Below, one piece after another: positions 63,096 through 64,000 of a stretch of DNA of 64,000 nt; position 1 is the first letter of the stretch; each line of letters opens with the position of its first letter. This stretch comes from Vespa crabro (lineage: Eukaryota; Arthropoda; Insecta; Hymenoptera; Vespidae): positions 5,599,320-5,663,319 of the forward strand of contig NC_060966.1 of the NCBI RefSeq assembly GCF_910589235.1. Direction: 5' to 3'. A program made the translations under genes and the position numbers. The notes below the pieces were generated by a model. The model was not told the DNA's origin and did not search any database. It saw only the letters and a program-made list of their open reading frames with translations.

Positions 63096-64000
63096 TACAT
63101 ATATGTATGTATATGTATCTTAGAACTAGATATCGAATTCTTCGACTAATCTGGAATATCTCAGAGAAATCACTTTTCCAAAGAAAATAAATCGTTCCTC
63201 GATGAGGCCTTTAGAAACATTACAAATTTGATCTTGGGGTGCTGGAAAACAAAATAAAAAAAAAAAAAAAGGAAAAAGAAAGAGGAAAAGTCAACGTTCG
63301 GAACGAAAAAGAAAAGAAAAAGGAAAAAGAAGAAGAGAAAAGAAATTCTTCTTCAAGAATTAGATCAAACGAGAAATTTTAAAGCAAATGAGAAATTGGA
63401 CATGACAATAATCGAATAAGTCGATCTCGAGCATTAACTCTTCGAAAAATCCTATTTCCGTAGTAAAGATTAAAACGAAAATAAAATGTCTGGATGGTCC
63501 AAAGTACAACGATGGAAGTCGATCCCTTTGGATCGGATCGGATCGTCCTTGCCTCGTCGACCATGTAACGCGACGAATAATGTAGGCACGTTTTCTATAA
63601 ATACTCCTGGAAATATTCCGTTGTACGAGCTTGCAAGAAATCAAGGGAGATAGGGAGGGGAGGACGAGGGAGAGAAAGAGAGAAAGAGAAAGATCTCAAA
63701 GGAATGTCTTTGCCATCCTCACGATAGGATCTATATCGGAGAATCTTGGAAATTTTATTAAATTTTCTTTCTTATAAATATTAGACAAATATTTTTATTT
63801 AAATTCGATTCGTTAAAACATTTGAATCGATCTATTGACAATTCCATAATAAATCTAATTCGACTATATATATACCTATAAATAGATACATACATATATA
63901 TACATATATACATATATACATATATATATATATATATTTATATGTGTAACATATAAATAATAAAAATGTCTGTATATTAGAGGACGACTGAAATAGCAAG
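61605..64000 (+). other. first intron of the SLC6 gene (runs off right edge)
   Basis: I searched the plus strand for the next SLC6 exon (TM2 region) and did not find it, so the intron exceeds 2.4 kb. Contents are poly(T) at 61818-61837, TA/TG tracts near 62645-62692 and 63061-63115, and a terminal ATATAC-rich run at 63885-63940. Patches at 62880-63045 and 63480-63650 are less AT-rich and carry short frames of unknown meaning. Confidence 0.65.

Noticed and set aside
1..64000. CRISPR arrays, rRNA, operons or intact transposons
   Set aside because: No regularly spaced non-simple repeats, rRNA motifs or transposase/reverse-transcriptase frames were seen. The repeats are eukaryotic microsatellites.

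Overview
The window looks like nuclear DNA of an insect, most likely an aculeate hymenopteran, with a vespid-type wasp the best guess. It is AT-rich and saturated with (TC)n, (TA)n, (GA)n and poly(A) tracts. It has spliced genes with GT-AG introns, and one gene belongs to the CUB-plus-trypsin protease group known from wasp and bee venoms. Species cannot be fixed from the sequence alone. Four protein-coding genes can be supported, all by exon-by-exon reading with matching intron phases.

Region 1 (about 1-45,200, minus strand) is the 5' end of the spectraplakin gene short stop (shot; vertebrate MACF1/dystonin). A 62-nt exon at 2040-2101 opens the first calponin-homology domain. Two alternative first coding exons, 8420-8819 and 34921-35023, both end in the same phase with a lone G, so each completes the same Asp codon when joined to the 62-nt exon. 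The introns are about 6.3 and 32.8 kb. A probable 5' exon (donor at 44374) and a GC-rich promoter-like patch near 45,000-45,200 lie further upstream. The rest of this 45 kb is intron: microsatellites, homopolymer runs, several GC-rich islands that may be alternative promoters or regulatory elements, and two short inverted-repeat elements. The gene continues past the left edge.

Region 2 (47,688-50,071, minus) is a complete six-exon gene for a 628-residue coiled-coil protein that I assign as Cep89, a centriolar distal-appendage protein. Region 3 (52,542-54,662, plus) is a complete secreted CUB/trypsin-like serine protease in seven or eight exons, divergent from Cep89. It has an intact catalytic triad but Phe at the oxyanion-hole position that is normally Gly. 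Region 4 (61,349-61,604, plus) is the first coding exon of an SLC6 Na+/Cl--dependent transporter, whose remainder lies beyond the right edge.

The genes have unrelated jobs (cytoskeleton, cilium/centriole, extracellular proteolysis, membrane transport), and nothing suggests an operon-like system. No CRISPR array, tRNA, rRNA or intact transposase gene was found. The most interesting points are the phase-matched alternative N termini of shot, the series of GC-rich islands in its giant intron, the protease active-site substitution and its two possible C termini, two MITE-like elements, and a thrice-repeated POU-like motif upstream of the transporter gene.
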